DNA of 64,000 nucleotides from Streptomyces viridochromogenes DSM 40736 (lineage in GTDB: Bacteria > Actinomycetota > Actinomycetes > Streptomycetales > Streptomycetaceae). Below, in pieces: positions 10,993 through 19,652 of the stretch (positions are counted from its first letter, which is position 1; each line of letters opens with the position of its first letter). Under the pieces are notes generated by a model. That model saw nothing but the letters and a program-made list of their open reading frames with translations. It was not told where the DNA came from and ran no database searches. The stretch is from assembly GCF_000158955.1 (NCBI RefSeq), contig NZ_GG657757.1:8370854-8434853 (forward strand), written 5' to 3'. The position numbers were made by a program, and so were the translations under genes.

Positions 10993-11109
10993 GCGTTCTC
11001 GCTGAGGCACCGTCAAAGGCCGTTCAAGGTAAGAACATCACTCACCCAACTCTCACCATGAAACGGCAAGAAACCCGGCCGTTCCCGGACTCGGGCATAC
11101 GTTCTGGTC

Positions 11110-11892
11110 GTGAACTCACACACCACCTCCCACAGAGGCAGCGGCCCTGAACCGCACTCCTTCGCCGGTTCACGGCCGACCCCTGGCGGCACGGTCCGCC
11201 GCACCCTCCTGCGCACCGCGCTGACCGGGGCCGCCGCCCTCGGCGCCGGATTCGCGGCCGCCCCGCAGGCCACCGCCACGACCTCCGCACCGGGCACACC
11301 CCCGAGGCCCGGCACTCCGGACGAGGCCCTCAGGGAACTGGCGGAGGGCAACCGCCGCTGGCGCGCCTACCGCGAGCGCCACCCGCACGAAGACCCCGCC
11401 CTGCGGCGGACGCTGGCCACTGCCCAGCATCCCTTCGCCGTCGTGCTCGGCTGCATCGACTCGCGCGTGCCCCCGGAACTGGTCTTCGACCAGGGGCTCG
11501 GGGACCTGATGACCGTCCGCACCGCCGGCGAGGTCCTGGACGAGGCCGTCCTCGGCAGTGTCGCCTACGGCGTCCTGGAACTCGCCATACCGCTCGTCGT
11601 CGTACTCGGCCACCAGTCGTGCGGCGCGGTCCGTGCGGCCGTGCAGGCCGAGCAGTCCGGGGAACGCCTGCCCGCCCACATGCAGTACCTCGTCGACCAG
11701 ATAGGCCCGGCCATAGACCACGGTGTCGATGGGGACGCGCGGATCGACGCGACGGTGAGCGCCAACGTCCGCCTCGTACGCTCGCGGCTGGCCGCGGAAC
11801 CCGAGCTCGCCGCCCGGGTCGCCGACGGCCGCCTGGCGATCGTCGGCGCCCGTTACGAGCTGACGACCCAGACAGTCCACCGCGTCGCCTGA
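11110..11892 (+). CDS. Secreted (Tat-type signal) beta-class carbonic anhydrase
   Basis: 260 aa. Residues 1-55 form a twin-arginine signal (Arg30-Arg31, then LLRTALTGAAALGAGFAAAP, AxA at the end). The rest is a beta-carbonic anhydrase: zinc ligands Cys115 (GCIDSR, with the Asp117-Arg119 dyad), His168 and Cys171 (GHQSCGA). It interconverts CO2 and bicarbonate, apparently outside the membrane. The start is a GTG at 11110 with no clear ribosome site, so it may be leaderless. Flanked by terminators on both sides, hence a single-gene unit. Confidence 0.9.
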   Translation: MNSHTTSHRGSGPEPHSFAGSRPTPGGTVRRTLLRTALTGAAALGAGFAAAPQATATTSAPGTPPRPGTPDEALRELAEGNRRWRAYRERHPHEDPALRRTLATAQHPFAVVLGCIDSRVPPELVFDQGLGDLMTVRTAGEVLDEAVLGSVAYGVLELAIPLVVVLGHQSCGAVRAAVQAEQSGERLPAHMQYLVDQIGPAIDHGVDGDARIDATVSANVRLVRSRLAAEPELAARVADGRLAIVGARYELTTQTVHRVA

Positions 11893-11899
11893 GAAACCC

Positions 11900-11932
11900 G
11901 CCCGGTCCGCTGCACGCGACAGCGGACCGGGC
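11900..11932 (+). terminator. Terminator after the carbonic anhydrase gene
   Basis: Perfect 13-bp stem GCCCGGTCCGCTG / CAGCGGACCGGGC with a 7-base loop, 8 bases after the stop at 11892. Confidence 0.8.
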
Positions 11933-11939
11933 CGCCCTG

Positions 11940-12122
11940 TCAGGCCCGCTCGTACGACTGTCCCGCGGGCACCGTGCTGTTCGTGCGGTCCGAGTGGTCC
12001 AGGACGGCCGGCTCGGTCACGGCCCAGTCCGGCGAACGGGCGTGGCGACCGGCGCGGGAGCCGAACGCGAGATGGGTCGAGGTCGGGGTGTCCTCCGGAA
12101 TCGGGGACTTGTCGACGGTCAC
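11940..12122 (-). CDS. Possible small hypothetical protein (60 aa)
   Basis: A small frame with Streptomyces-like codon use: GTG 12122, hydrophilic, ending in VPAGQSYERA. No signal peptide, membrane segment or motif is visible, and the ribosome site is weak (ACGACGGG). The frame continues open for about 15 codons upstream (SSGGTND), so it could be the tail of a lost gene. Its stop lies next to the carbonic anhydrase terminator, which could serve it too. I do not recognise it. Confidence 0.35.
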   Translation of the reverse strand: MTVDKSPIPEDTPTSTHLAFGSRAGRHARSPDWAVTEPAVLDHSDRTNSTVPAGQSYERA

Positions 12123-12213
12123 CCCGTCGTTGGTGCCGCCACTTGAGCCGCGAGAACGCTCTCAACGATGCGCGCTCGTTGTGCCGGCCGGGTGGGCGAA
12201 CAGCGTGTGGGGG

Positions 12214-13935
12214 TCACTCGCACACGATCTCGTCACGGGGCGTGTAGTGCGTGCGGTACGGCTCCCGCCTCACTTCCCGGCCGTCGTCGTAGAAGACCCG
12301 TTCCACGGTGACGTCGAACCCTTCGAGCGGTGTCTGCGGCACGCACTCCTTGTCGTGACTCACCTTCTTCTCCGGCTCCTTCACCTCGGTGCGCGGCCCC
12401 TTGACCGACTTGATCTCGTCGTACCTCTTGGTGCCGAGGAAGGAGACGGTCACGGACGTGTCCGTGGACTCGGCCTGGATGTAGATCGCCTTGCCGGAGT
12501 CGTTGGTGAACCTCAGGTCCAGGCTGCCCCAGGCGACCGTCGCCTCGCGGCCCTCCGGGTAGCGCTCGATGTAGAAGGAGTGCGCGCCGTGTTCCACGGG
12601 CTTGACCCCGGCGAAGAACAGGGCGTTGTAGACGGTCGTCGCCACGGACGAGACGCCACCGCCGGATGCCTTGGTGAACTTGTCGTCGAGGATGATGACG
12701 CCCTCGACGAAACCGTTGGCCTCGGTGCGCTCCCCGACGGTCCGGTTGAAGCTCCAGGTCTCGTCCGGCCGGACGACGGAGCCGTTGATGAGGTCCACGG
12801 CCCGGCCGATGTTCTTGGTGCGGTACTCGGCCGGTTCGAAGTGGACGGTGAAGGAGGACATCGTCTCCGTCAGCCCCAGTGCCGCGGCGTTCTCCCGGGT
12901 CACCTCGGGCTGGATCCGGCGCACCTCCACCTCGCCGCCGCGGGCGTCACCCGACCTGGTGAGCAGCGGCAGCACGGCCTTGCCCAGCGCCTTGTCGGTG
13001 ACCTCCCGGCCGGGCGTGGCGTCCTCGGCGACCACGACCTTGTCGCCGTCCGGCCGCAGCCTGGCGTTCTCGGCGGTGGTGGTGACGTCGTTCAGGGGCC
13101 CGGCCACGGCGGGATCGTCGCGCAGCCCCTTCGTGTCGAGCTCCGGTCTCAGTGTGCCGCTGCCGTCGGGCCGCATGGCCAGGTGCTCGCCCAGCACCTT
13201 CTGCCCGACCGTGAACCGCTTGCCGTCGGCGGTGAGCGTGACGGGCGCCGACATGGCCGGCTCCGCGAAGGTGCGCAGCGCCCGCCGTACCTCGTCGGCC
13301 GTGACCTTCGGCCGGGTCTCCCGGGCGGGCAGGGCCGTCACCGCGTCGGCGTCACCGCGCAGGAAGGAGGCGCGCAGGGGGCCGACCGCGCGCTCCACGT
13401 CCAGGGCGTACCCCGTGCGTGGTGTCACCTGTTCGGCCCGCCCGTCCTCGAAGGCGACCGCACCGTCCCGGACCTTCTGGTCGAGCTTCTTCGCCAGCTG
13501 CCCGAGTGCGGCCCGGGCCTCGCCCTCGTCGACGCGTACGACCGGTTCGATCTCGCCGCCCGAGCGGAAGAGCCCACCGAACACGCCGATCGGATCGGCG
13601 CCGGTGCGCGCCGCCCGGTCGACGGTCTCCCGGAGGTCGTAGGAGAGCCCGGCGCGTCGCGGATCGACCGTGCCCGTGCGGTCACCGATCTTCACGGGCA
13701 GGGTCCGTGTACCGGCCGGGCCCAGGTCGCGCTCCAGCTTCCGCACCGCCTCCGCACGGCTCAGGCCGCCGATCTCCACCCCGCGCACCGTCGTACCGGA
13801 GTCGATCTCCCCACCCGTGAGCATCAGACCGGTGAGGTACAGACCGCCGACGCCCACGGCCAGCGCGCCGCCGGCCAGGGCCAGGGGCGGGAGGGAGGTG
13901 ATGCGCGAAGGGACTGAGGCTATTCGGGGGCGCAT
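12214..13935 (-). CDS. VanW-family membrane-anchored protein with peptidoglycan-binding-like repeats
   Basis: 573 aa. One N-terminal membrane segment (LPPLALAGGALAVGVGGLYL) is followed by repeated ~100-residue extracellular units (GTTVRGVEIGGLSRAEAVRK; VEIGGL-type starts as in PG_binding_4 domains). The VanW domain spans about residues 370-510 (RPDETWSFNRTVGERTEANG, then ASGGGVSSVATTVYNALFFA) and a short tail ends in EIVCE. The start is ATG 13935 behind AGGAG. Proteins like this (YoaR/VanW) are thought to act at the cell wall, but no enzymatic function is established. Confidence 0.85.
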   Translation of the reverse strand: MRPRIASVPSRITSLPPLALAGGALAVGVGGLYLTGLMLTGGEIDSGTTVRGVEIGGLSRAEAVRKLERDLGPAGTRTLPVKIGDRTGTVDPRRAGLSYDLRETVDRAARTGADPIGVFGGLFRSGGEIEPVVRVDEGEARAALGQLAKKLDQKVRDGAVAFEDGRAEQVTPRTGYALDVERAVGPLRASFLRGDADAVTALPARETRPKVTADEVRRALRTFAEPAMSAPVTLTADGKRFTVGQKVLGEHLAMRPDGSGTLRPELDTKGLRDDPAVAGPLNDVTTTAENARLRPDGDKVVVAEDATPGREVTDKALGKAVLPLLTRSGDARGGEVEVRRIQPEVTRENAAALGLTETMSSFTVHFEPAEYRTKNIGRAVDLINGSVVRPDETWSFNRTVGERTEANGFVEGVIILDDKFTKASGGGVSSVATTVYNALFFAGVKPVEHGAHSFYIERYPEGREATVAWGSLDLRFTNDSGKAIYIQAESTDTSVTVSFLGTKRYDEIKSVKGPRTEVKEPEKKVSHDKECVPQTPLEGFDVTVERVFYDDGREVRREPYRTHYTPRDEIVCE

Positions 13936-14164
13936 GGGTCTCCTGAGGATCAAAACGAGCGTGCACCCGATGACGCGGCACTGCTGCGGGCAAACACCTC
14001 AAGCTATCCACACAAGGGCGGCGAACCGGTATGGCCCAGACCACGTATGTCCTAGATCATCGCCAAATCGGCCGAACCCACCCACCCGGCCGACCACGGC
14101 CGACCACGGCCACAGAGTGGTAACGACGAACAACGTTCGGGTCGTTGACACGGTCTAGGCCACC

Positions 14165-15433
14165 ATGAAGATCTCTTTCCTCATCCACAACGCCTACGGA
14201 ATCGGAGGCACGATCACCACCACGTTCAACCTGGCCGGGGCACTCGCCGAACGGCACGACGTGGAGATCGTCTCCGCGTTACGCCACCGGGAACACCCGA
14301 ACCTCGCCCTGGACCCCCGGGTGCGGCTGCGCGCGCTGGTGGATCTGCGCAAGGAAGCGGACCATCCGCTGCACCAGAGACCGGCGAAGATCTTCCCCGC
14401 TGCCGAGTACCGCCACCACCAGTACAGCGAGCTGACCGACCAGCGGATCGGCGAGTGCCTGGAGGCGCTCGACACGGGGGTCGTCATCGGCACCCGCCCG
14501 GGCCTCAACGTGCACATAGCGCGCCAGGCCCCGCGGCACGTCATACGCGTCGGCCAGGAGCACCTGACCCTCGACAACCACTCGCCCCGGCTGCGCACCG
14601 CGCTGCGCCGCGCGTACCGCCACCTCGACGTGATCACCACCGTCACGGAAGCGGACGCCGCCGCCTACCGGCGCAAGATGTGGCTGCCCGGCGTCCATGT
14701 GGAGGCCCTTCCGAACAGCGTCCCGGACCCCGCGCTGCCTCCCGCGGACGGCTCCGCCAAGGTCGTGATCGCCGCCGGCCGGCTGGTCCCGGTGAAGCGC
14801 TACGACCTGCTCATCGAGGCGTTCGCCCAGGTCGCCGCCGCGTTCCCGGACTGGCAGCTGCGTATCTACGGCAAGGGCGAGGAGCAGCCCGCCCTGCGGC
14901 AGCTCATCGAACGACACGAGCTGTGGAACAACGTGTTCCTGATGGGGGCCGCCACCCCCATGGAGGCCGAATGGGCCAAGGCCTCGATCGGCGCGGCCAC
15001 GTCGAACTTCGAGCCGTTCGGCATGACCATCGTCGAGGCGATGCGCTGCGGACTGCCCGTCGTCAGCACCGACTGCCCCTACGGTCCCGGCGAGATCATC
15101 CAGGACGGAGCAGACGGCCGGCTGGTACCGGTCGGAGACCGTGACGCCCTCGCCGCGGCCCTGCTGGAACTCGTCGGAGACGACGAACGCCGTCGCCGCA
15201 TGGGCCGCACCGCCCTGGAGAACGCGCGCCGCTTCGCCCCCGGCCCCGTCGTCGCACAGGCCGAACGCATCCTGGAGCAGGCCGTCACGGCCAGAAGCAC
15301 GGGCCGCCGCACCGGCGCCGAGCAGGACCACCGCCCACACAGCGCACTGACCGGCCGCGGCCACGCCGCCCGCGACGCCGCCCACGCCGCGGCCACCGGC
15401 GCCCTGCGCGCGATCCGGAAGGGACGACGATGA
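14165..15433 (+). CDS. GT4-family glycosyltransferase (wall/teichoic-type glycan)
   Basis: 422 aa, GT-B fold. The N-terminal acceptor half begins FLIHNAYGIGGTITTTFNLA. The C-terminal donor half holds VIAAGRLVPVKRYDLLIEAF and the E-x7-E motif region FEPFGMTIVEAMRCGLPVVS. No signal peptide. Codon 39 is a TTA (14279-14281), the rare leucine codon read by the bldA tRNA, so translation may be developmentally limited. It overlaps the next gene by ATGA, so the two products probably act together. Acceptor and sugar are unknown. Confidence 0.9.
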   Translation: MKISFLIHNAYGIGGTITTTFNLAGALAERHDVEIVSALRHREHPNLALDPRVRLRALVDLRKEADHPLHQRPAKIFPAAEYRHHQYSELTDQRIGECLEALDTGVVIGTRPGLNVHIARQAPRHVIRVGQEHLTLDNHSPRLRTALRRAYRHLDVITTVTEADAAAYRRKMWLPGVHVEALPNSVPDPALPPADGSAKVVIAAGRLVPVKRYDLLIEAFAQVAAAFPDWQLRIYGKGEEQPALRQLIERHELWNNVFLMGAATPMEAEWAKASIGAATSNFEPFGMTIVEAMRCGLPVVSTDCPYGPGEIIQDGADGRLVPVGDRDALAAALLELVGDDERRRRMGRTALENARRFAPGPVVAQAERILEQAVTARSTGRRTGAEQDHRPHSALTGRGHAARDAAHAAATGALRAIRKGRR

Positions 15434-16248
15434 CCACGCACCACGACACCCGCCTGCGTACCGACTGCGCGACCGACACCGACGGCCGCATCACCTTCCG
15501 CCTTCCCGCGGCCACCGGCACCCGCCCCCAGTTGCTGCTGCGGCTGCGCCCCAAGAAGGGCCGCCCCGAGACCACCCGCCGCCTCCTCGACCTGGAGCCC
15601 GACCCCACCGGCGGCTCCCCGCGCGCCGTACTGGAACCGCGCCCTGCCCTCGACGAAGGACGCTGGGACCTGTACCTGCTGCCGGAGCCCGGAGCCGAAC
15701 GACAGCGACTGCGCCCCGGCCTCAGAGACCTGCGCGCCCTCGTCGACGGGCACCTCCGCGACCGGCCCTCGCCGGTCACCGTCACCATCCCGTACGTCAC
15801 GAAGGACGGCTTCCTCGCGCTCCGGGCGTGGCGGCGCACCGCCCACGCGGAGGCCCGCACCATCGACGTCACGGATCGCGCCATCACGGTCACGGCACGC
15901 CTGCACGGTGCCGCCCTCCAGGAGGACGCCACCGTGCGGCTGCGCCTGCGCGGCGGTGACACGGTGCGGAGTCTGCGCCCCCGGATCGACGACGACGGCA
16001 GGGGCTTCTCCTTCGTCGCCGGCCACGAGGATCTGAAGATCACGGGTGCGGGGCCCGGCGGGATCTGGGACGCCTTCGTCCGGCCCGCCGCCGACGCGTC
16101 ACCCATCAGGATCGCCCGGCTGCTCGACGATGTGGCGGACCGCAAGCACGTGTACGTGTATCCGGCAATGACGGCGGCCGCATCGGCCGTGCGCCCTTAC
16201 TACACGGTCGACAACGACCTCGCGATCGAGGTGAAGACGGCCGAATAG
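15430..16248 (+). CDS. Hypothetical beta-rich protein coupled to the GT4 gene; resembles TarS/TarP accessory domains
   Basis: 272 aa, ATGA overlap with the preceding glycosyltransferase. No signal peptide or membrane segment. Two similar beta-sandwich-like halves can be seen (ALDEGRWDLYLLPEP and GGIWDAFVRPAADA). This G-x-W-D-L/A pattern recurs in the C-terminal part of the GT2 protein at 44557 (GPGVWDLYLDVRVRG), where such domains follow the catalytic domain of TarS-like teichoic acid glycosyltransferases. I infer a detached carbohydrate-binding or oligomerisation subunit for the GT4 enzyme. No catalytic motif is visible. Confidence 0.7.
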   Translation: MTTHHDTRLRTDCATDTDGRITFRLPAATGTRPQLLLRLRPKKGRPETTRRLLDLEPDPTGGSPRAVLEPRPALDEGRWDLYLLPEPGAERQRLRPGLRDLRALVDGHLRDRPSPVTVTIPYVTKDGFLALRAWRRTAHAEARTIDVTDRAITVTARLHGAALQEDATVRLRLRGGDTVRSLRPRIDDDGRGFSFVAGHEDLKITGAGPGGIWDAFVRPAADASPIRIARLLDDVADRKHVYVYPAMTAAASAVRPYYTVDNDLAIEVKTAE

Positions 16249-16428
16249 TCGAAATGCCCGAGATGAAAAACCATGGTGTTCCGGATGGGTATTTCGTCGG
16301 TGCGCCGCGACAGCGGTGTGTGGATTCTGTGTAAAGCGGCGGCAAGAAGGGGCATGTACTCTTCTTCAACACCGGTGAACGCGGAGGGGACTTGCGGCGA
16401 TAAGCAAACTCAAGTACCTAGGTGAATC

Positions 16429-17091
16429 ATGAACCTGTTCAACCGCGTCGTGCCGTCCCGTCGGCAGGCGCCGACCGTCCCCCCACAGCGCCCCGGCGGC
16501 GCGGCGGCGTCCCCCACCGCCGTGCTGCCCGACCCCGGCCTGACGAACCTCACCGGTGAATGGGTCGTCGACCCCGCGCACAGCAGGATCGGCTTCTCCG
16601 TCCGGCACGCCATGGTGACCACCGTGCGCGGTTGTTTCCTGGAGTACGAGAGCAGGCTCTACTTCGACGCCCACGACCCCGCTCGGTCACGGGCCGACAT
16701 CACGCTGTTCACCTCCAGCGTCGACACCGGGGTGGAACAACGTGACGCGCACCTGGTCGGTCGTGACTTCCTCGATGCCGCGACTTATCCGCGTATGCGC
16801 TTCACCAGTACCGCGGTGGAACACGCGGGCGCCGACCTCTTTCGCATGTCGGGCGAGCTCACCATCAAAGGCGTATCGCGTCCCGTCGTACTCGACATGA
16901 CCTACATAGGACATGTCACCGACCCCTTCGGATACGAAAGGGTCGGTTTCGACGGCACCACCACCATCAACCGTTCCGACTGGGGTCTGACCTACAACAG
17001 CAGGCTGGCCGAGGGCGGCGCGATGGTGAGTGAGAAGGTGCGCCTGCAGCTCGACATCGCCGCGATCCGTATGGCCCCGTCGGGCGGCTGA
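16429..17091 (+). CDS. YceI-family lipid-binding protein
   Basis: 220 aa. After a ~40-residue proline-rich N-terminus comes the YceI lipocalin-like barrel: GEWVVDPAHSRIGFSVRHAM, a central TTYPRMRF-like stretch (DAATYPRMRF), LTIKGVSRPVVLDM and FDGTTTINRSDWGL. The family binds isoprenoid-type lipids; many members are secreted but this one lacks a signal peptide. The 180 bases upstream are less GC-rich than the surroundings and probably hold its promoter. Confidence 0.9.
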   Translation: MNLFNRVVPSRRQAPTVPPQRPGGAAASPTAVLPDPGLTNLTGEWVVDPAHSRIGFSVRHAMVTTVRGCFLEYESRLYFDAHDPARSRADITLFTSSVDTGVEQRDAHLVGRDFLDAATYPRMRFTSTAVEHAGADLFRMSGELTIKGVSRPVVLDMTYIGHVTDPFGYERVGFDGTTTINRSDWGLTYNSRLAEGGAMVSEKVRLQLDIAAIRMAPSGG

Positions 17092-17115
17092 CGCTTCCCG
17101 ACGCGGCGGTACGGG

Positions 17116-17625
17116 TCATGCCGTGTCGCCGGGCCCGGCCACGACACGGAACGTCGCCGGGCCGAGCCTGATCACCCCGTCGCTCAGCGGAGTGCACCGC
17201 ACACCGCCCCCGCCACGCAGGGCGCGCTGTGCGCCGGGGCCGATGGTCACGTCCATCCAGGCGCAGGGCCGGGCGGGACGGTTCACGGCGAACACGACCG
17301 GCCCGGTGCCGCAGTCGAGCGCGATCGTCGCACCGACGCACGCGTCGATGTCGACGCCCCTGAGCAGGACGTTGCGGCGGGTGTGCCGGAGATCGGCGGA
17401 CCCGTCGATCTCCACGGGGAGCTTCTCCGCCGCCATGAGGGTCACCGCCGCGTTCCGGTGGGCGGGCCGTGCGTAGTAGCGGTCGCCCACGATGCCCAGG
17501 CCACGGCGTACCTCCACCAGGGGGACCCGCTCGTCGGACGGGCCCGCCGCGGGCCCGTCCGAGGGGCGTCCGGCCAGCCGGTGCGTGGGCGACACCAGTA
17601 GTTGCAGCACCTCCACCTCGACCAT
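17116..17625 (-). CDS. MOSC-domain protein
   Basis: 169 aa, a stand-alone MOSC (molybdenum cofactor sulfurase C-terminal) domain. Signs are RRGLGIVGDRYYA near the start, RRNVLLRGVDID in the middle and RPARPCAWMDV with the conserved cysteine. Family members bind molybdopterin or act in sulfur/amidoxime chemistry. It is 10 bases downstream of the MASE1 gene and likely in the same transcript, though no functional link is obvious. Confidence 0.8.
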   Translation of the reverse strand: MVEVEVLQLLVSPTHRLAGRPSDGPAAGPSDERVPLVEVRRGLGIVGDRYYARPAHRNAAVTLMAAEKLPVEIDGSADLRHTRRNVLLRGVDIDACVGATIALDCGTGPVVFAVNRPARPCAWMDVTIGPGAQRALRGGGGVRCTPLSDGVIRLGPATFRVVAGPGDTA

Positions 17626-17635
17626 GACGACCAGC

Positions 17636-18646
17636 CTATTCGTCCTGCCTCCGTCCGGTCCCGCCCTCCTCCACAGGTGGCCGGCCCTCCGCCGACTCGC
17701 CCGCGGTGAGATGCTCCAGGACCTCGACGAGTTCGTGGCAGGCGCGCTGCACCGACCGCCGCGTGTTGATCTGCTCGGTGATCACCGCCGACAGGATCAG
17801 CGCCGTCAGGGCCATCGCCCCGTTGAAGGCCTGGAGCTTGATCATCACCTCCACCCGGGTCAGCCGCTCGAACGGCCCCACCCGGTCCGTCGCCGCCACC
17901 GTCGCCAGGACCGACGCGAAGAGCGCGCACAGCATGCTGCCGGCCAGCTGGAAGCGCAGGGCCGCCCAGATCAGCAGGGGATAGATGAGGAACAGCACGC
18001 TGATCGAGCTGTGCGCGGACAGCGGCACGACACAGCAGGCGATCAGCCCCAGGCCCGCGGCCTCCTTCCAGCGCGACAACCGCAGTGGAAGGCGGACGCG
18101 GGACAGCAGAAGCAGCACCGGGGTGACGATCAGCACGCCCATCGCGTCCCCCACCCACCAGGCCAGCCACACGGCCCAGAAGGTCGCCCCTGCCGCCTTG
18201 CCCGTGACCAGCAGGAGGCCCGCCCCCACGGTCGAACTGATCAGCATGGCGGTGAACGCGCCCAGGAACACCAGCGCCAGACCGTCCCGCAGACGCGCGA
18301 GATCGGTCCGGAAACCGGCCCGGCGCAGCAGTAGGTACCCGACGACCGGTGCGGCCGTGTTTCCGGCAAGGACGCCCAGCGCCGAAGGGGTGGGGGAGGT
18401 GAGGGACAGGATGACCAAGAAGGCACCCAGGGCGATCCCCGGCCAGCAGTGCAGCCCCAGGAGGAGCAGGAAGGCCACCGATACACCGGTGGGAGGCCAG
18501 ATGGGGGTGACGACCGAGCCCTCGACGACCAGTTCCCGCAGCAGGCCCAGCTGTCCCGAGACGTAGTAGCAGGCGGCGACGGCCAGCGTCTGCAGAGTGA
18601 GGACGACCGGCGTGCGCAGATCCTGGCTAGCCACCACAGCTGTCAT
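17636..18646 (-). CDS. MASE1-domain integral membrane sensor without output domain
   Basis: 336 aa with about eight membrane segments. The signature IWPPTGVSVAFLLLLG and the WWVGDAMGVLIVTPVLLLL stretch mark a MASE1 sensor domain. MASE1 is normally the N-terminal part of histidine kinases, diguanylate cyclases or SpoIIE phosphatases, but here the protein ends ~45 residues after the last membrane segment (short helix TRRSVQRACHELVEVLEHL). A SpoIIE-type phosphatase is encoded 51 bases upstream in the same direction, so sensor and output may be split between two proteins. Confidence 0.85.
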   Translation of the reverse strand: MTAVVASQDLRTPVVLTLQTLAVAACYYVSGQLGLLRELVVEGSVVTPIWPPTGVSVAFLLLLGLHCWPGIALGAFLVILSLTSPTPSALGVLAGNTAAPVVGYLLLRRAGFRTDLARLRDGLALVFLGAFTAMLISSTVGAGLLLVTGKAAGATFWAVWLAWWVGDAMGVLIVTPVLLLLSRVRLPLRLSRWKEAAGLGLIACCVVPLSAHSSISVLFLIYPLLIWAALRFQLAGSMLCALFASVLATVAATDRVGPFERLTRVEVMIKLQAFNGAMALTALILSAVITEQINTRRSVQRACHELVEVLEHLTAGESAEGRPPVEEGGTGRRQDE

Positions 18647-18697
18647 CAGACACCGAGGCCAGGGCGTCGGCGAGGTGACGGCGCGGTCCTTGCGGCC

Positions 18698-19528
18698 CTA
18701 TGGCCTAGTGTCCGGCCCGTCGAGGCCGACCACCAGCACGGCGGCGTCGTCCTCGTGTCCCACCCGCTCGGCACCCTTGATCAGGGCCGCCGCGAGCGCG
18801 TCCACGTCCATTCCCGCCACCGCCGCGATGCCGGCGAGCCGCGCCGCCTGGTCCAGGCCCTCCTCGAGCCGCATCGACGGCCCCTCCACGAGCCCGTCGG
18901 TGAGCAGCACGAACATCCCACCGGTGGTGAGCTCGTACCGGGTCACCGGATACGGCATCCCCGCCTGGATCCCCAGCGGCGGCCCGCCTTCGTCCTCGGT
19001 GAGGCCGGACTTCCCGTCCGCCGTGGCCCACACGCAGGGCAGATGCCCTGCCCGCGCACTCTCCAGCACTCCGGCGCGCGGGTCCAGCCGCATGAACGTG
19101 CAGGTGGCGAACAGGTCGGAGCCCAGGGAGAGCAGCAGCTCGTTGGTCCGGGCCAGGACCTCGCCCGGCTCGCCGGTGACGGAGGCGAGGGCCCGCAGCC
19201 CGGCCCGTACCTGCCCCATGAAAGCGGCCGCCTCGATGTTGTGTCCCTGGACGTCACCGATGGACAGGCCGATACGGCCGTCGCCCAGTGTGAAGGCGTC
19301 GTACCAGTCGCCGCCCACGTTGAGGCCCTGGCAGGCGGGCGTGTACCGGACGGCCAGATGCAGCCGGTGGGCGACGGGCAGGTCCCGCGGGAGCATGCCG
19401 CGCTGCAGCGCGATGGCCAGCTCGACCCGCGACCGCTGCATCTCGGCCTGCGCGCGCGCCTGCGCCGTCAGGGCCCCGAGCCTGGTCAGCAGCTCGTCAC
19501 CGTCGTCCGTCGTGTCCGTGCGGGACAT
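18698..19528 (-). CDS. PP2C (SpoIIE/RsbU)-type serine phosphatase
   Basis: 276 aa. A short helical lead-in (AQAEMQRSRVELAIALQRGM, the LQ.x.LLP-type linker) precedes the SpoIIE domain: VGGDWYD metal aspartate, LSIGDVQGHN, RAGHLPCV and LTDGLVEG, with GHEDDAAVLVV at the end. The second motif has Asn where Gly is usual (GDVQGHN). It has no sensory domain of its own. It would dephosphorylate an anti-anti-sigma factor, and the adjacent MASE1 protein is a natural partner. No anti-sigma gene is nearby. Confidence 0.9.
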   Translation of the reverse strand: MSRTDTTDDGDELLTRLGALTAQARAQAEMQRSRVELAIALQRGMLPRDLPVAHRLHLAVRYTPACQGLNVGGDWYDAFTLGDGRIGLSIGDVQGHNIEAAAFMGQVRAGLRALASVTGEPGEVLARTNELLLSLGSDLFATCTFMRLDPRAGVLESARAGHLPCVWATADGKSGLTEDEGGPPLGIQAGMPYPVTRYELTTGGMFVLLTDGLVEGPSMRLEEGLDQAARLAGIAAVAGMDVDALAAALIKGAERVGHEDDAAVLVVGLDGPDTRP

Positions 19529-19652
19529 TGATCACTCCGGCGAGGATGGCCACCGTCCGTGAACACCCTCGAAGGCAAATCACCTAATTCACATCCATAG
19601 GATGATATGCGGGTAAGGCTTCCGGCGACGAGTCGCGCCATCCGAATCTCCG

